Below are positions 45,851 to 54,332 of a stretch of DNA of 64,000 bases, in pieces. Under the pieces are notes generated by a model, which made no database searches, was not told the DNA's origin, and saw only the letters and a list, made by a program, of their open reading frames with translations. The position numbers and the translations under genes were made by a program. The stretch is taken from assembly GCA_903844155.1 (NCBI GenBank), contig CAIMSU010000232.1:78544-142543 (forward strand), in the 5' to 3' direction. Each line of letters starts with the position of its first letter. Position 1 is the stretch's first letter. Origin of the DNA: an uncultured Pseudomonadota bacterium. GTDB taxonomy: Bacteria > Myxococcota_A > UBA796 > SXON01.

Positions 45851-46672
45851 ATGCTGTCCTTGTCGAACCTGCGCGCCGCCCTGGCGCCGGCCGGCCTGAA
45901 CGCCGTCGGCGTCGCTGACCCTGCAGCCTGGGACGCGAGGATGGGACCCGAACGGGTGACGGGCGCGCTGCTGCCGGGCGCGCGGGCCATCATCGTGGTC
46001 GGAAACGGCGGGCCGACGCTGTGGCGGGCGTTCGTGGCCGCGTTGGAGGCGGACCCAGGGCGGTTGACGCGCGAAAAGAACCCGATCGATGCGTTCGTGC
46101 GCCGCGAGGTCCTCCGTGCCGACGAAGCGCTCGGGGACGCACCCCGCCGCTGGTTCTGGGCCGCGGCGGACGCCGAGACGCACATCGACTTCCGGGTGCT
46201 CGCCCACCTCGCGGGCCTTGGCGCAGCCTCGCGGCTGGGCCTGCTGCTGCACGATCGCTGGGGCCCCTGGCTCGGCCTGCGCGCCGCCTGCTTTGTCGAT
46301 CTCGCGCTGCCGTTCGACAGGCCGCAGACCGCCACCGGGCTGGAGCTGAGCGCGCACTGCCGCGACTGCCACGCGTGTGAGGTTGCCTGTCCGGGTGCGG
46401 CTTTTCCGGGCGGGACCTGGGCGGTGGACGCGTGCTCCACGTTCCACCACACCTCGACCGCCTGCGCGTCCACGTGCCACTCCCGCGCTGCCTGCCCGGT
46501 CGGCGCGAAAGATCGCTATGATCCGGACGAGTTCGCCTACCACTCCAACCGGCGGCTGGGTCGGCAGGCGCTACGGGCGCACCTGGGCGTGCGGGACGGC
46601 GCGGACCGCTTCGAGGGCGAAGGGCCGTTCTGGCGCGACTGGCGCACGCGCACGGACGTGAGCGGTGGCTAG
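45851..46672 (+). CDS. QueG-like iron-sulfur protein
   Basis: A 273-residue protein related to epoxyqueuosine reductase but shorter. The N-terminal half resembles the QueG corrinoid/flavin-like region (GLNAVGVADPAAWDARMG). A ferredoxin-type motif CRDCHACEVACP (4Fe-4S) follows, then a second Cys-rich patch CASTCHSRAACPVGA. Loss of the usual C-terminal HEAT region and its presence in an envelope operon argue against a housekeeping tRNA role. The ATG has GGGGGAGA 4 nt upstream. It heads the eight-gene operon; the next GTG overlaps its stop. Confidence 0.8.
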   Translation: MLSLSNLRAALAPAGLNAVGVADPAAWDARMGPERVTGALLPGARAIIVVGNGGPTLWRAFVAALEADPGRLTREKNPIDAFVRREVLRADEALGDAPRRWFWAAADAETHIDFRVLAHLAGLGAASRLGLLLHDRWGPWLGLRAACFVDLALPFDRPQTATGLELSAHCRDCHACEVACPGAAFPGGTWAVDACSTFHHTSTACASTCHSRAACPVGAKDRYDPDEFAYHSNRRLGRQALRAHLGVRDGADRFEGEGPFWRDWRTRTDVSGG

Positions 46673-48407
46673 GCGAGGGGCCCGCGGGGGTGGGCGCTGG
46701 GTGCCGATCGTCGTGGGAGCGCTTGGCGCCGGGAGTCTCGGGTGGGGCGCGTGGCTGGCGTTCTCCGAGGGTCGGGCGACGAGTCGGCCGGCTGACGGGG
46801 GTGCCGGTCCGGCGACGAGTCCGACGACGAGCGCGGCATCGGGTGCCCCCGTTGCTTCAAACGTCACCGTTGGCGGGGTCACGCCGCCGCCGTCCGTGCA
46901 CGGGGGTTCTGGCGTGTGGGAGGTCGACGCACCGGCTGGGAGCAAGAGCGCCGAGCGTGGCGCTGTCTGCCCCGACTGCGACATCGTCGTCATCACGATG
47001 TGCTCGATGCGGCGCGACCACGTCAGCGCGTACGGCCTCGCCCCCAGCACCTTGGACGGCAAACCGCTCACGCCCCGGCTCGACGCGCTGACCGCCGGTG
47101 GCTTTCGCCTGGACGCCGCGTGGTCCGCCTCGAATTTCACGCTGGCGGGGCTCACGGCGGTGCTGACGGGCGAGTTCGGGTCCAGCACCGGCGTGACGGG
47201 CTGGGACAAGGGGCTTGTGAAGGATGTCCCAACCCTTCCGCAGATCCTTGGCTACTACGGATACCGCACGGGCGCCTTTACGATCGACGCGCCGAGCGGC
47301 TTTCGGCCCGACTACGGCCTCGACCGGGGGTTCCAGCACATGGAGATCATCCCCCCGCCGCGCGACACGCCCGACGGCCGCAGCACCGGCGGCGACATCG
47401 GCCCCGGCGGCGCCTCCGCACGTCCCGCCGCCGCCTGGATCGCCGCGCAGGACACCTCCAAGCCGATGTTCGCGATGTTCCACACCCGCACCGCGCACTA
47501 CCCCTTCGTGCTCGACGACGATGACTCCGACGTGACCGGCGTGACGCACCTGCTCTGGGCCTCGGGCGGCCTTCACCCGACGGGTCAAGCGATGCCCGGA
47601 ACGGCCGGCGGAACGGCCCAACGCGGTGTTGTCGCGCTGGCTGGGCCCGACCCTGTGCAGGTCGGCGTGCTCAAGGCGGGCGCACCCGGGATCGCGGTCT
47701 GGAAGCGCCGCTACGCCGAGGCCGTCGCGCGCATGGATCTCGACGTCGGGGTGATCGCGGACGCCCTGCAAAAGCGCGGTCGCCTCGACAAGACCATCAT
47801 CGTCATCCTGGCGGACCACGGCGAGTCCATCGACGATCACGGCGAGCTGCTGCACGGCGATGCGTACTTTGACGGCGTCGTCCACATCCCCATGCTGGTG
47901 CGCGTACCCGGGATGACCGGCCACCCCATCGCGGCGCTCACCAGCCAGGTCGACGTCCTCCCCACGCTGCTCGATCTGGTCGGCGCCGTCTCTCCCGCAG
48001 GCATCGACGGGAGCTCGATGCTGCCGCTGTTCACGGGCAAGGAGGACGCCATCCGGTCCACAACGCTCGTGGAAGGCGGAGTTTCCTGGCACGATGACGG
48101 TCACCCCCGCGGCGCCGTCATCGCCCCGCCCTGGGCGCTGCTCAAGCAGGATCGCGGCTGCGGCGGCGGGATTGAAGGCCCCCGCGGCCCCGGCGAGCCC
48201 GCCACCTGCCTGTTCAACCTCGTCACCGACCCCGGCCAGGACGACAACGTCGCCACGGCTCATGCGGACGTCGTCAAGGATCTCCAGGGACGATGGGACA
48301 AGTTCCGCGCCGCCCACGCCGAGGCGGGAACCACGCTGTCCCTCGATCCGGCGTTCGTGAAGCAACTTCAGGAGACGGGCTACAACTTCCGGCCGGGCGA
48401 AAAGTGA
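46665..48407 (+). CDS. Membrane-anchored sulfatase-fold protein with altered active site
   Basis: This 580-residue protein has an N-terminal membrane anchor (VPIVVGALGAGSLGWGAWLAF), a Ser/Pro-rich stalk and an alkaline-phosphatase/sulfatase domain from ~100. The metal motif usually reads LDTLRADH; here VVITMCSMRRDH puts Cys113 at the first metal-ligand Asp. The nucleophile, a formylglycine Cys in sulfatases, aligns with Thr159 in NFTLAGLTAVLTG. A Thr nucleophile is typical of phosphoethanolamine and lipoteichoic-acid transferases. The later ILADHGESIDDHGELLHG is intact. It may be a phospho-group transferase or hydrolase, or inactive. GTG start, overlapping 8 nt with the QueG-like gene. Confidence 0.84.
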   Translation: MARRGARGGGRWVPIVVGALGAGSLGWGAWLAFSEGRATSRPADGGAGPATSPTTSAASGAPVASNVTVGGVTPPPSVHGGSGVWEVDAPAGSKSAERGAVCPDCDIVVITMCSMRRDHVSAYGLAPSTLDGKPLTPRLDALTAGGFRLDAAWSASNFTLAGLTAVLTGEFGSSTGVTGWDKGLVKDVPTLPQILGYYGYRTGAFTIDAPSGFRPDYGLDRGFQHMEIIPPPRDTPDGRSTGGDIGPGGASARPAAAWIAAQDTSKPMFAMFHTRTAHYPFVLDDDDSDVTGVTHLLWASGGLHPTGQAMPGTAGGTAQRGVVALAGPDPVQVGVLKAGAPGIAVWKRRYAEAVARMDLDVGVIADALQKRGRLDKTIIVILADHGESIDDHGELLHGDAYFDGVVHIPMLVRVPGMTGHPIAALTSQVDVLPTLLDLVGAVSPAGIDGSSMLPLFTGKEDAIRSTTLVEGGVSWHDDGHPRGAVIAPPWALLKQDRGCGGGIEGPRGPGEPATCLFNLVTDPGQDDNVATAHADVVKDLQGRWDKFRAAHAEAGTTLSLDPAFVKQLQETGYNFRPGEK

Positions 48408-50563
48408 GCCGGCGGCGCTCCCGGCGGCGCCGCCCGACGTTCGCGCTCCCCGCGTGGGTCGCCACGCTGCTCCCGGTGGCCGCGGCAGTGCTCGGGTGGG
48501 TTTTCGCGCCGTGGCTGCTGAGCCACCTGGGCCCCCCCGTCGCCCTCGACCCGGCTGTCTGGACCGTCATCGTTCCCGGTCGCGACGAGACGATGGCGGA
48601 CGAAACCTTGGTCTCCGGGACGGGACTGGTCGATGGCGCCCTGCACATCTCCGTACGCGGACTCACGCGGTCTGACATTCTGCGACCGACCGTGAACGGC
48701 AAGGTGGGCGCGATGGACCTCGGGATCGCTCGGGAGAGCGGCCCGTTTTTCGTGAACGTGCATGGCGCGGGCGGTCAGATCGCGCGCGCGGCGGAGTTCG
48801 GCCCCGACGGCTGGCGACGGGACCCGTCGCAGGCGTGGTTGCCCTACGCGCGCCCCGGCCTGGTCCGGCTCGACCTCACCGGCACCTCCGCGACCGTCGA
48901 CGGTACGGGGGCTGGCCCTGGGGCATCCGGTGACGTGGAGATCGTCGCGGTCGACGCTCCCGCCGCCTTGAGCCACCTGACCCTGACGGACACGGCGGGC
49001 GCCGTGATGGTCGACGAGGACTTCGGGCTCGCGGACCCCGGCTGGGTTGGGCGCGCGCTGTTCGCCCTCCTTGGCGGCGGCCTCGCCACGCTCGTGGCGT
49101 ACGTCGCCCGGCGCGCCGACACGGCGTCGGGTCGATTGCTGGCGTTGTTGTTTGTCGTTCCGTCGGCGGTGGTGCCATTCGTCCGCTACGCGGACTGGCG
49201 CGTGGTTTGCGAGCGGCTCTACCTGCTGCACACGGCGGCCTCGACGCTGCGGATGGCGTGCTTCGCGCTCGGGTTTGTGCCCCTGTTCGCGGCCGCCGTC
49301 CTCGTCTCCGGCCGCCTGCCCCTCCACCCCGGGGAACCCCAGCGGCGCGCCTTCTCCTTCGGCCTTTTCGTCGCCCTTCTCGTCGCCATCGACCTTGAGG
49401 CCTGCCGCGCGCTCGAAGGCTGGGCGTACCTGTGGGCGATCCCCGGGCTCGCCTTCCTCCTGCTCCCGTGGCGGGCCGCTCGGGCCCTCGCCTTGCCTGC
49501 CGATCGCGTGCTCGCGCGCGATCTCCCTGCGCTTGCGGCCGTCGCCGTCCTCGGCTGGGGTCCCGGCCTCGTCCCCGCCGCGCTCTGGCGCCTCCTCTGC
49601 CTGCTCGCCGACGCGCCGGTGCTGGCCCGCCAGGGCGCGCGGGTCGGCGCAGACGCCGCGTTCGTCCTCCTCGCCTGCCTCCCCCTCGGCGTCGAAAGCG
49701 CCGTGCGCTGGAGCTACCTCGACGACGCCTGGGACCCGATCAAGCTCGCGGGAACCTCCGTCGGCGAGGCGGGGCGGTCGGCAGACTTCAGCCCGTTCTT
49801 TGACGCCAATTGTGCCAAGGGGAAGGCTGATGCGGTCTACACCTTCGGGGGCTCTTCGGCCGGCGGCGCCTTCCAATTCGAAGGGAAGCCCGTGGCGTTC
49901 TTCCCTGTCCGCGTCCACCAGCGTCTGTGTGCCGAGGGGCGGAGCATCCGAACGCTCGACTATGGCAACAGCGGGCGGGACAGTTGGGACGCGGCCACCG
50001 CCGTGGATGGCCTGTTTGCGTCGACCCCGCCCGCGGCCGTCATGCTCTACCTCGGGGTCAACGACCTCTTGACGGCCGACTCGCCCTACACGCGCAAGGA
50101 GCGGGCCGCCCGGATGGCCGAGCGCGCGGAGGCGGCCAACAAGCTCGACGCGCTGTCCTCGTCGATCCGCACGCTGACGGGCTTGTCACTGCTGCTGCGC
50201 CCCGCCCCGGGCAGCCAGCAGGCCGTCGTGGCGGTGCCCATCCAGGACGCGGAGGAGAACCTTCGACACATCCAGGCCGCCGCAGCCCGTTCCCATGCGC
50301 AGGTGCTGCTCATCCCGGAGTACACCCAGCCCGACGTCGACGGCGTGCTGGGGCCCTACTGGGCGATGGAGCGCCGGTTGGCGGCCGAGCTTCCGGGCGT
50401 GCGCTACGTCGATTTGCGAAAGCGTCTCGGCGCGAACGGCACGACCTACCTCATCGACCGCAACCACCTGAACCGCGCTGGCAGCGACAAGATCGGCGAG
50501 GTCATCGCCCCCATCGTTTCGGACATGCTGGATGGCAAGCCGGCGGCTTCCCCTGATCCCTGA
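48404..50563 (+). CDS. Polytopic membrane protein with C-terminal SGNH hydrolase domain
   Basis: A 719-residue protein. After an N-terminal helix comes an exported beta domain (35-190), then about six membrane helices (200-450; VRYADWRVVCERLYLLH lies in one loop), then an SGNH domain. Block I is TFGGSSAGGAF, block III YLGVNDLLT, and DRNHLNRAGSDKIG has the catalytic Asp/His. A role in acylating or deacylating envelope glycans is inferred. The GTG overlaps the preceding stop (GTGA). No MBOAT partner is present. Confidence 0.84.
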   Translation: MSRRRSRRRRPTFALPAWVATLLPVAAAVLGWVFAPWLLSHLGPPVALDPAVWTVIVPGRDETMADETLVSGTGLVDGALHISVRGLTRSDILRPTVNGKVGAMDLGIARESGPFFVNVHGAGGQIARAAEFGPDGWRRDPSQAWLPYARPGLVRLDLTGTSATVDGTGAGPGASGDVEIVAVDAPAALSHLTLTDTAGAVMVDEDFGLADPGWVGRALFALLGGGLATLVAYVARRADTASGRLLALLFVVPSAVVPFVRYADWRVVCERLYLLHTAASTLRMACFALGFVPLFAAAVLVSGRLPLHPGEPQRRAFSFGLFVALLVAIDLEACRALEGWAYLWAIPGLAFLLLPWRAARALALPADRVLARDLPALAAVAVLGWGPGLVPAALWRLLCLLADAPVLARQGARVGADAAFVLLACLPLGVESAVRWSYLDDAWDPIKLAGTSVGEAGRSADFSPFFDANCAKGKADAVYTFGGSSAGGAFQFEGKPVAFFPVRVHQRLCAEGRSIRTLDYGNSGRDSWDAATAVDGLFASTPPAAVMLYLGVNDLLTADSPYTRKERAARMAERAEAANKLDALSSSIRTLTGLSLLLRPAPGSQQAVVAVPIQDAEENLRHIQAAAARSHAQVLLIPEYTQPDVDGVLGPYWAMERRLAAELPGVRYVDLRKRLGANGTTYLIDRNHLNRAGSDKIGEVIAPIVSDMLDGKPAASPDP

Positions 50564-50604
50564 CCCGCTCGCGTTACCCTTGCCGCTCTAGCGGACTCCC
50601 TGCG

Positions 50605-51351
50605 ATGGGCCAGCTTCGGCGCGCGCTCTTGACCCCCGTCTCCGAGATCGCCTGGCGACTGCCGGGCTGGCCTCGGCGTTTGCTCGCGGAATTCAGCCTC
50701 GCTGAGCGCGGATCCATGGTCGACATGCTGGCCGCCGCCCAGGCTACGCCGCGCCGTGAAATGCGCCGAAAGTACTTCCTGCACGCGCTCGACGAGGGGC
50801 GCCACGCCACCATCTTCGCGGATCGGGTGCGCGCGCTGTCGCCGGGGCGGGCCGACCGGGCCGAGGCGGTGATCGAGGACGCCGGGCTGTTGCAGGACCA
50901 CGGCATCGTCGGCGGGCAGACGCTGTTCGAGCGACTCGGCGAGCTGGACTTCCTCGCGTTCGTCTACGTCGCCGAGGCCGACGCCGTCGAGCAATTCGGG
51001 GTGTACCTCGACCGCAACCTGCCGGACGCGGAGACGAGCGCGTCGCTGCGGGCGATCCTCAAAGACGAGGCGTTTCATGTGTCCTATTCGCGGGCCGAGT
51101 GCGAGCGGTACCGCAAGGACGGCAAGCCGGTCGACCAGGCGATCCGCGCGGTGCGATGGCGGCGGTTCAAGGAGGGGTGGATGCGGTTCACGCGCGACTT
51201 TGGCGAGTGGACCAGCGGATTCTGGTTGCTGGTGCTGTATTTTGTCGCCGTCGGCCCGTTCCGGGTGCTCGCGCGCGTGGAGACGGGCGGCTGGAAGGTC
51301 GTGGCGCGACCCGGGGCGGCGGGGCTGGCGGCTGCCCGGCTTGAGGGCTGA
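50605..51351 (+). CDS. Ferritin-like diiron protein with C-terminal membrane segment
   Basis: A 248-residue four-helix protein with diiron ligand spacing: Glu34, E64xxH67 (DEGRH), Glu124/Glu129 (AEADAVEQF) and E155xxH158 (DEAFHV). A hydrophobic segment (about 206-222, SGFWLLVLYFVAVGPFRV) may anchor it to the membrane. Ferritin-like diiron proteins include hydroxylases, desaturases and aldehyde-deformylating oxygenases. Here it sits directly before the carbamoyltransferase (TGATG overlap), which suggests that it oxidises the substrate or lipid carrier used there. Exact reaction unknown. Confidence 0.77.
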   Translation: MGQLRRALLTPVSEIAWRLPGWPRRLLAEFSLAERGSMVDMLAAAQATPRREMRRKYFLHALDEGRHATIFADRVRALSPGRADRAEAVIEDAGLLQDHGIVGGQTLFERLGELDFLAFVYVAEADAVEQFGVYLDRNLPDAETSASLRAILKDEAFHVSYSRAECERYRKDGKPVDQAIRAVRWRRFKEGWMRFTRDFGEWTSGFWLLVLYFVAVGPFRVLARVETGGWKVVARPGAAGLAAARLEG

Positions 51352-53102
51352 TGCCGGTCTACATCCTGGGGATCTCGGCGCTCTACCACGACTCTGCGGC
51401 CGTCCTGCTGCGCGATGGGGTGGTTGTCGGCGCGGCGCAGGAGGAGCGCTACTCGCGGCTCAAACACGACGCCTCGCTCCCGGTGCGTGCCGTCCAGTGG
51501 CTGTTGTCCGATGCCGGGATCACCGCCTCTGACCTTGATCATCTCGTGTTCTACGAGAAGCCGCTGCGCAAGTTCGAGCGCATCCTCGCCACGTCCGTCG
51601 CAACCTTTCCGCGCTCCTGGGGCGCGTTCCCGCGGCAGATGCGGAGCTGGCTCGGCGACAAGCTCTGGCTGCGGTCCACGCTCTGCGCGACGTTCGGCGT
51701 TCGACCAGAGCGCGTGCTCTTCTGTGAGCACCACCTCTCCCACGCCGCCAGCGCCTTTTACGCATCGCCCCACGCCGAGGCCGCAGTGCTCGCCGTCGAC
51801 GGCGTCGGCGAATGGGCGACGACCACGCTCTGGCGCGGATCCGGGACCACCCTGGAGCCGATTGCCGAGGTGCGATGGCCCCATTCGCTTGGGATGCTCT
51901 ACAGTACCATCACCGCCCACCTCGGGTTCGCGGTGAACGAGGGCGAGTACAAGGTGATGGGAATGGCGGCGTACGGACAGCCGAAGTTCCGAGCCGAGGT
52001 CGACCAGCTCCTGCGCTGGGACGCGAGCGGTGGCTACGCGCTCGACCTCGACTATTTCAGCTTCCACTGGCACCCCACGCGTTCGGGCACGCCTGCGCTG
52101 GAGCGCCTGCTCGGGCCCCCTCGCTTTCCCGGCGCGCCGTTCACGCCCGCGGCCTTTCCCGGCGATGCAACGCCCGAACAGGTCGCTGACAGCCAGCGCT
52201 ACGCGGACGTCGCGGCGTCGGCCCAGGCGCAGATGGAGGAGGCGATGCTCCGGCTGGTCGCCCACGCCAAGGCCGCGGTCGGGACGGACGCGCTCTGTCT
52301 GGCCGGGGGTGTTGCGTTGAACTCGGTCGCAAACCGGCGAATTGCGAAGGAAGGGCCGTTCGCCCACCTGTGGGTGCAGCCGGCCGCGGGTGACGCTGGC
52401 GGGGCGATGGGGGCGGCGCTGTGGGTCTGGCATGCGGTCCTCGGGAATCCGCGCGGGCCTGCGCTCTCCCGACCGGACCTCGGCCGCATCACGCCCGTTG
52501 ACCGCGCACGCGAGATGTTGACGGATCTCGGGGCGAAGTTCGAAGTCGTCGATGACCCGGCCCGCTCCGCCGCTGCCGACCTTGCCGCTGGAAAGGTGAT
52601 CGGGTGGGTGCAGGGGGGCGACGAGTGGGGCCCCCGCGCGCTGGGCCATCGCTCGATCCTCGCCGACCCGCGCTCGGCGGAGACGAAGGACCACGTCAAC
52701 GCGCGCGTGAAGTACCGCGAGCTGTTCCGCCCGTTCGCTCCGGCGGTGACCGTTGAGGCGGCGGACGCCTGGTTTGACATCCCGGAGGCCGCCCGTGAGC
52801 CGGTCCGCTGGATGCTGGCGACGGCCGATGTGCGTCCCGAAAAACGCGCGGCGATCCCTGCAGTTGTTCACGTCGACGGCTCCGCGCGCGTGCAGACGGT
52901 GGATGCGGGCGCGTCGCCCCTGTTTCACCGGTTACTGTCGGAGTTCGGCGCACTCACCGGAGTTCCGATCGTGCTGAACACCTCGTTCAACCTCAAAGGC
53001 GAGCCGATGGTCTCCTGCACCGTGGATGCGATGGCGTCCTTCCATCGCTCAGGCCTCGATCTCCTGTACGTCGACGGGTTTCGTGTGGAGCGGCCGAGAT
53101 GA
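51351..53102 (+). CDS. NodU/CmcH-family O-carbamoyltransferase
   Basis: This 583-residue enzyme has an N-terminal Kae1-like domain with GISALYHDSAAVLL, CEHHLSHAASAFYASP, and VNEGEYKVMGMAAYG. A C-terminal YrdC-like domain holds GDEWGPRALGHRSILADPR, with NARVKYRELFRPFAP and VLNTSFNLKGEPMV. Family members use carbamoyl phosphate and ATP to make carbamoyl-AMP, then carbamoylate a hydroxyl group, as in nodulation factors, cephamycin and tobramycin. In envelope gene clusters it probably modifies a sugar of a surface polymer. ATG overlaps the diiron-protein stop; its own stop overlaps the DUF5989 gene by 4 nt. Confidence 0.92.
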   Translation: MPVYILGISALYHDSAAVLLRDGVVVGAAQEERYSRLKHDASLPVRAVQWLLSDAGITASDLDHLVFYEKPLRKFERILATSVATFPRSWGAFPRQMRSWLGDKLWLRSTLCATFGVRPERVLFCEHHLSHAASAFYASPHAEAAVLAVDGVGEWATTTLWRGSGTTLEPIAEVRWPHSLGMLYSTITAHLGFAVNEGEYKVMGMAAYGQPKFRAEVDQLLRWDASGGYALDLDYFSFHWHPTRSGTPALERLLGPPRFPGAPFTPAAFPGDATPEQVADSQRYADVAASAQAQMEEAMLRLVAHAKAAVGTDALCLAGGVALNSVANRRIAKEGPFAHLWVQPAAGDAGGAMGAALWVWHAVLGNPRGPALSRPDLGRITPVDRAREMLTDLGAKFEVVDDPARSAAADLAAGKVIGWVQGGDEWGPRALGHRSILADPRSAETKDHVNARVKYRELFRPFAPAVTVEAADAWFDIPEAAREPVRWMLATADVRPEKRAAIPAVVHVDGSARVQTVDAGASPLFHRLLSEFGALTGVPIVLNTSFNLKGEPMVSCTVDAMASFHRSGLDLLYVDGFRVERPR

Positions 53103-53311
53103 GCACGCAGGACCCGGCCAGCTACGAGCCTACCCGCGTCGAAGCCTGGCTTTTGCGCCTCGGCACAGCCGGTGCGCTGCTCGCGATGCTCTCACGTGGC
53201 GGGCGATGGTGGATGCTGCCGCTCACCCTGCTGTTCTTGATTGCGGGCGTTGGCCTGCTATTCTTGCAGAGCATCCACTACGTGGCGCCCTTCATCTACA
53301 TGGTTTTCTGA
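53099..53311 (+). CDS. DUF5989-family small membrane protein
   Basis: A 70-residue protein with one or two membrane helices (WWMLPLTLLFLIAGVGLLFL) and a short C-terminal HYVAPFIYMVF. The pattern ...WW.LP...L.....AP.IY..F is that of DUF5989. These are tiny proteins repeatedly found with SxtJ-like membrane proteins and NodU-type carbamoyltransferases. The function is unknown; an adaptor role for the transferase at the membrane is plausible. ATGA overlap with the carbamoyltransferase. Confidence 0.82.
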   Translation: MSTQDPASYEPTRVEAWLLRLGTAGALLAMLSRGGRWWMLPLTLLFLIAGVGLLFLQSIHYVAPFIYMVF

Positions 53312-53315
53312 AGCC

Positions 53316-53984
53316 TTGGCACGGCGGGCCCGTCGCCGCTCGAACCGTCCGATCCGGCTCCTGCAGGGGGCGATGGTCGCGGGGTCCGTGGTCCTCCTGG
53401 CCATCGGCCTCGCCCGGTGGTGGTCCGCGCGCCAGCAGGCGGATCTCACAGGCTGGACCTCGCTCTACGACGCAATCGGCGTCATCAAGAAGGGCGGCGA
53501 CTCCACCGCTTGCCTCGCGGTCGCCGACGGCGCCCCGCGCCTCAACTGCCTCCTTTACGCCGCCGACCACGCGCTCCACGCCAACGACCTCACCGCGTTG
53601 CGGGCGACGTGCGAGCGCATGCCCGACCAGACCTGGAAGGAGTCCTGCCTGCTCGACGCCATCGACATCGACCCCGCCCTCGACCTCGTCGGCACGGTGG
53701 CCGCCTGCGAGTCCGAGACCCCCGCGCTGGCCTACCATTGCGAGGGCCACGTCCGGAACCGCATGAAGCTCTTTCCACGCGAGATCGCGCTCGCGCCCGA
53801 GGTGCACCCCGAGCAGATGGTCGGCGTCTTCAACAAGCTGGTCTACGACCACACCGTGCCCGAGAACGAGGAGACCGCCCAGGCGTTCGGCAAGCGCCTG
53901 CACACCTTCGGCCGCCCGATCGACGACTGCGGCCAGATCGACGCCTCGCTGCAGGCGAAGTGCAGGGACGGCTATGGCCAGTAG
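53316..53984 (+). CDS. Single-pass Cys-rich exported protein
   Basis: A protein of about 222 residues with a basic N-terminus (RRARRRSNRPIR), one membrane helix (LLQGAMVAGSVVLLAIGLARWW) and a periplasmic part with eight or so cysteines arranged in pairs (STACLAVADGAPRLNCLLY, TCERMPDQTWKESC). The helical repeats resemble Sel1/TPR-like tandem units. No known family. TTG at 53316 is the best start, with ATG at 53373 as an alternative. It lies in the carbamoyltransferase operon and may scaffold or sense in the periplasm. Confidence 0.65.
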   Translation: MARRARRRSNRPIRLLQGAMVAGSVVLLAIGLARWWSARQQADLTGWTSLYDAIGVIKKGGDSTACLAVADGAPRLNCLLYAADHALHANDLTALRATCERMPDQTWKESCLLDAIDIDPALDLVGTVAACESETPALAYHCEGHVRNRMKLFPREIALAPEVHPEQMVGVFNKLVYDHTVPENEETAQAFGKRLHTFGRPIDDCGQIDASLQAKCRDGYGQ

Positions 53985-54000
53985 CGGCCAGCCGGGCGAG

Positions 54001-54006
54001 GATACA
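54001..54006 (+). promoter_or_regulatory. GATACA -10-like box, small lipoprotein gene
   Basis: GATACA is 8 nt before ATG 54015 and 5 nt before ATG 54012. The former spacing matches the other boxes and favours the later start. Confidence 0.35.
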
Positions 54007-54014
54007 GCCGGATG

Positions 54015-54332
54015 ATGCTCATCCTGGCCCTGTTCGCCTGCACGCCCGCGCCGCCGCAGACGATCGCGGACTGCGGCGGTGCCGACCGGGACGTGTGCCT
54101 CTCAACCCTCGCCGTGGCGCTCATGCCGTCGGACCCGAACGGCGGGATCGCCGCGCTCAACGCCATCAAGGACCCGACGGCCCGGCTCGCTGCGGGCGGC
54201 GCCATCTTCGCCAACCGGGACATGGTGTTCGACTTTGCCACGTCGACGAAGATCTGCGCCGCGCTGCATGACAGCTTTGACGAGGGCTTTTGCCAGCGGC
54301 GGCTGGGGCAGGGGCATTTGAAGGGGCGCTGA
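54015..54332 (+). CDS. Small Cys-rich lipoprotein
   Basis: A ~105-residue protein with a short signal, lipobox ALFAC, and cysteines in ADCGGADRDVCLSTLAV and KICAALHDSFDEGFC. The pattern resembles the repeat units of the upstream Cys-rich protein and may be a companion. Start ATG 54012 or 54015; the latter fits an upstream GATACA box. Function unknown. It ends exactly where the convergent NAD kinase gene ends. Confidence 0.62.
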   Translation: MLILALFACTPAPPQTIADCGGADRDVCLSTLAVALMPSDPNGGIAALNAIKDPTARLAAGGAIFANRDMVFDFATSTKICAALHDSFDEGFCQRRLGQGHLKGR

